A stretch of DNA of 15,797 nucleotides from an uncultured Alistipes sp. GTDB taxonomy: Bacteria > Bacteroidota > Bacteroidia > Bacteroidales > UBA932. The stretch spans positions 1 through 15,797 of the forward strand of contig UQUJ01000070.1 in the NCBI GenBank assembly GCA_900544195.1. The letters run 5' to 3'. Positions 13,909 to 15,797 of this stretch are shown piece by piece. The notes below the pieces were generated by a model. It saw only the letters and a list, made by a program, of their open reading frames with translations, did not search any database and was not told the DNA's origin. The translations under genes were made by a program, and so were the position numbers. How positions within the stretch are numbered: the first letter of the stretch is position 1; every line of letters starts with the position of its first letter.

Positions 13909-15039
13909 TCAAGGCTTGAGGAAAGGTAATGCCCTTCCGACACCCTCAAGCTCAAGGAGGAGTTCCGGACGACAGATGTCGGCTATGAGGAAATGGGTGG
14001 GAATGTCCCTGAAATGGGCTTTGAATATATTTTGAATGACTTCTATATCCTGTGGGCGGCGCACATAGATGCGCAGCAGATCAAAACGGAAGTTGACGCA
14101 GTCTTTGGAAATGTTGGAAGGCGCGACCAGATGCTCTACAACATCAATCGCCTCCTTGGCCTGCACACGGGCATCATCGGAGAACTCGCTGTTCTCTCCC
14201 TTTATCGCCGCCGTACCGGAGACAAAGACGATGTTCCCAAGAAGTCTGCCTCTCTCGAATTTAGGTGTGGTGCGGACGGCCTCCTTGCCAGATGCCAAAA
14301 CTTCCCCCGAATATTTATGTGCGGGAATCTGCAAAGGATTGTCAATCGGCTTGCCAACTCCTTTGAAGCCTTTTATGGCATAGACAACGACCATAACTCC
14401 ACCGGAGTCACAACCGATGCCCGTCGCCGCAGGATAGCCGTTTGACCATTCGGTTGTCTCATAGAAATCCGACCTTGCGTCATTGAACAACTGGTAGTTC
14501 TGGATACCATCATTAACGGCAGTGATGTGGCTGATATAGTTCCACTGCCGGACGATGTCCGAAACTGCGAACGATTCTGATTCAAGAATATTCCTGAGTC
14601 TGCCGAACACTTTGGCGGATTGTTCCCCGATGTCTCCGGCAGACGGAAAATGTATCCCTTGCGTCAGCAGTTCCTCACAGCCATCCGAGCAAAGGACAAA
14701 ATAATCCTCATCTCTCTCGACTTTTGGCGTGCCCTTAATGTAAAGGATTTCCGCGACAAGCCTCTCGCCCATCGGTTTCTGTGACACATAACTCACAAGT
14801 GGACAATCTTTTAAAACGGAGGAGGTAGCGGATTGAAGAATATGATTATTCAGAAGGTAGGTGTCTTCGTCCGATGCCTCAAAGAAATAGGTAATGCTGG
14901 CGATAATATATTCATAGCCAATCCTTTCGAGAATGTCGGCACATTGCCTTTCCAATGCTCCGTCAACCGTGGAGGTGATTATTTCCGTGAATTTCTCCGT
15001 CATAAAAAAAGTTGTAGATCCGATTGCAAATTTCGACAT
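13909..15039 (-). CDS. RidA-fold protein resembling FkbO/Hyg5 chorismatases
   Basis: From ATG 15037-15039 the protein has 376 residues. The middle and C-terminal parts follow the chorismatase layout: GYPAATGIG (201-209), a VVVYAIKG strand, NPLQIPAHKYS (234-244, matching the NPRQ-x-SAYxYP block), a P-x-FxRG element (259-264), and NIVFVSGTAAIKGENS (269-284, matching the SGTASI-x-GHES block) followed by Q-x-x-EA (293-297), where the family has a conserved glutamate. Chorismatases cleave chorismate to pyruvate and a dihydroxycyclohexadiene or hydroxybenzoate acid. The N-terminal ~100 residues look like a further divergent RidA-type unit. No signal peptide is convincing, so it is probably cytoplasmic. 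A TTG at 15063 and an ATG at 15003 are alternative starts; I prefer 15039 because an AAGAGA precedes it and a promoter lies upstream. The gene could also be a plain RidA-like protein with another enzymatic role, since the histidine of the SGTASI-x-GHES block is replaced by Glu (KGENS). Confidence 0.65.
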   Translation of the reverse strand: MSKFAIGSTTFFMTEKFTEIITSTVDGALERQCADILERIGYEYIIASITYFFEASDEDTYLLNNHILQSATSSVLKDCPLVSYVSQKPMGERLVAEILYIKGTPKVERDEDYFVLCSDGCEELLTQGIHFPSAGDIGEQSAKVFGRLRNILESESFAVSDIVRQWNYISHITAVNDGIQNYQLFNDARSDFYETTEWSNGYPAATGIGCDSGGVMVVVYAIKGFKGVGKPIDNPLQIPAHKYSGEVLASGKEAVRTTPKFERGRLLGNIVFVSGTAAIKGENSEFSDDARVQAKEAIDVVEHLVAPSNISKDCVNFRFDLLRIYVRRPQDIEVIQNIFKAHFRDIPTHFLIADICRPELLLELEGVGRALPFLKP

Positions 15040-15092
15040 TTCTCTTGATATTCGAAATTCCAATTAGTGAGTATCACCGGAAAAGTTCGAGG

Positions 15093-15123
15093 CAAATTTA
15101 TTATTGCATTGAAAATCAATAAA
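15093..15123 (-). promoter_or_regulatory. Bacteroidetes-type promoter of the chorismatase-like gene
   Basis: On the minus strand TAAATTTG (15100-15093) matches the -7 consensus TAnnTTTG exactly, and TTTA (15123-15120) sits 19 bases upstream as a three-of-four match to the TTTG -33 box. Transcription would begin near 15085-15090, giving a leader of about 45-50 bases before ATG 15039. This supports that start codon. Confidence 0.5.
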
Positions 15124-15140
15124 GTCATGAAGAATAAAGA

Positions 15141-15374
15141 TTACAGGATGTGATCGACGGCCGCGGTCCGGCCCTTCTGGACGACATCGCCGGTCAGGTG
15201 AGGATGAGGCATATCCCCGAGGATGCGACCGTTCCGACCCTCGTCTATCTCAAGGACAGCAGGAACGTGACCCTCAAGGACTTCATACTCCGCTACCCTG
15301 CCACCAAGGATGACCTCTACATCATCGAGGGGGGCAATGTTACCGTTGACGGCTGCTACTCCGACATGCGGTAA
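15141..15374 (+). pseudogene. Fragment of a right-handed beta-helix (GH28-like) protein
   Basis: The frame opens after a stop at 15135-15137 and reads L-Q-D-V-I-D-G-R-G-P, then a segment with VYLKDSRNVTLKDFILRYPA and IIEGGNVTVDGCYSD, ending in a stop at 15374. The IDGRG-P block and the repeating N-V-T-L/V-x-D/G rungs are typical of polygalacturonase-like and other pectin-lyase-fold proteins. Only about 77 residues remain, where a complete protein would have 400 or more, and neither signal peptide nor catalytic region is present. A near-by ATG (15127) is in another frame and stops after eight codons. I see no continuation in the other forward frames after 15374. It is a gene relic. Confidence 0.55.
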
Positions 15375-15501
15375 TCAGCCTGTGGGGTGGCCATCGCCTT
15401 TGTCATCAAGAGTCATCCAGACTTACGGCACGGAGGCTAAAACGAAACGACGCTGTCTCGCAGCCGTGGAGGCCAACTCCATCTGAATGAATATATTAAC
15501 G

Positions 15502-15546
15502 CACCATCCTCCCCATCATATCGGCTAGGAGGAGGGTGTCTCTTTT
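15502..15546 (+). terminator. Hairpin with one mismatch, possible terminator
   Basis: CACCaTCCTCC (15502-15512) pairs with GGAGGAgGGTG (15528-15538) apart from one A-G mismatch, around a 15-base loop. TCTCTTTTG follows. It resembles an intrinsic terminator reading rightwards, which would fit the relic gene upstream, but the T-run is interrupted. Confidence 0.35.
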
Positions 15547-15684
15547 GATTGATATTCAGCAACTTGCCTTCCACGGCAACCTGTCACGGCGGCCCTCACC
15601 TCAACCTGCCTGTGGGACTCTGACTCTGGACTCTACTCTTCTTGGGAAGGCCCACATTATCTGGAAAAGCTAGGAATAAACCTG

Positions 15685-15746
15685 CCGAAAAGTTCGGAAT
15701 GATTTCAGTAAAATCCGGCCAAATGACCGAACAAAAACATCATTCC
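15685..15746. repeat. Nested inverted repeats at the right end
   Basis: GGAATGAT (15696-15703) pairs with ATCATTCC (15739-15746). Inside and overlapping this, GTTCGG (15692-15697) pairs with CCGAAC (15727-15732), and CCGAA (15685-15689) pairs with TTCGG (15693-15697). The three pairings share the TTCGG arm, so they exclude one another. Confidence 0.5.
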
Positions 15747-15797
15747 TGACTTTGACAGCCTAAAAATTCCGTTTTTCTTACGTTCTGATAATCAATA

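Larger units (their letters stand above)
15375..15797. other. Intergenic stretch without a recognisable gene
   Basis: These 423 bases hold no coding frame I can support on either strand and no tRNA or rRNA shape. They contain the hairpin at 15502-15538 and the nested inverted repeats at 15685-15746. The AT-rich right end may be the leader or promoter of a gene beyond the window. Confidence 0.5.

Noticed and set aside
13875..13918. 7-bp inverted repeat around the stop codon of the chorismatase-like gene as a terminator
   Set aside because: The loop is 30 bases long and no T-run follows on the minus strand.
1..15797. CRISPR array, tRNA, rRNA or complete insertion sequence
   Set aside because: No spaced repeats, no cloverleaf-like gene in the gaps, and no classical DDE transposase with terminal inverted repeats were found.

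Overview
The window is from a Bacteroidota chromosome, most likely a gut Bacteroidales. The evidence is a SusC/SusD pair, a GH92 mannosidase, Bacteroidetes-type lipoprotein signals, promoter-like TAnnTTTG elements and weak Shine-Dalgarno sites. I cannot name a genus.

Layout, left to right. (1) 1-276 is the C-terminal end of an Rpn/PDDEXK_2 nuclease-transposase gene, followed by a hairpin. (2) 359-733 (minus) is a 5'-truncated remnant that resembles the C-terminal half of a DUF1186 HEAT-like protein. It runs up to the start of (3), a secreted GH92 alpha-mannosidase (746-3088, plus). (4) 3265-4239 is a full-length Rpn-family gene whose C-terminal coding region nearly matches the left-edge copy, so two paralogues bracket the mannosidase. 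(5) 4465-7844 is a translationally coupled pair (TAATG overlap): a DUF6057-like polytopic membrane protein, then a lipoprotein combining a c-type heme motif (CVNCH) with a PD40/TolB-like propeller. (6) An AT-rich small lipoprotein gene (7845-8300, minus) converges on that pair with zero bases between the stop codons. (7) 8388-13713 (minus) is a SusC-SusD operon with a strong terminator at 8338-8369. (8) 13909-15039 (minus) encodes a three-part RidA-fold protein resembling FkbO/Hyg5 chorismatases, with its own Bacteroidetes-type promoter. (9) 15141-15374 is a fragment of a right-handed beta-helix (GH28-like) protein, and the rest of the window shows only inverted repeats.

How the genes may work together. 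SusC/SusD import an unknown glycan or other nutrient, and GH92 trims alpha-mannosides in the periplasm or outside the cell. GH92 is not in the SusCD operon, and no sigma factor, anti-sigma factor or HTCS regulator is visible, so joining them into one utilisation locus would be speculation. The DUF6057/heme-propeller pair is the best candidate for an undescribed two-component envelope system. The chorismatase-like gene upstream of SusC/SusD is the second. The left half (1-4300) shows signs of rearrangement: two Rpn copies, a gene remnant, and direct repeats around the intact Rpn gene.
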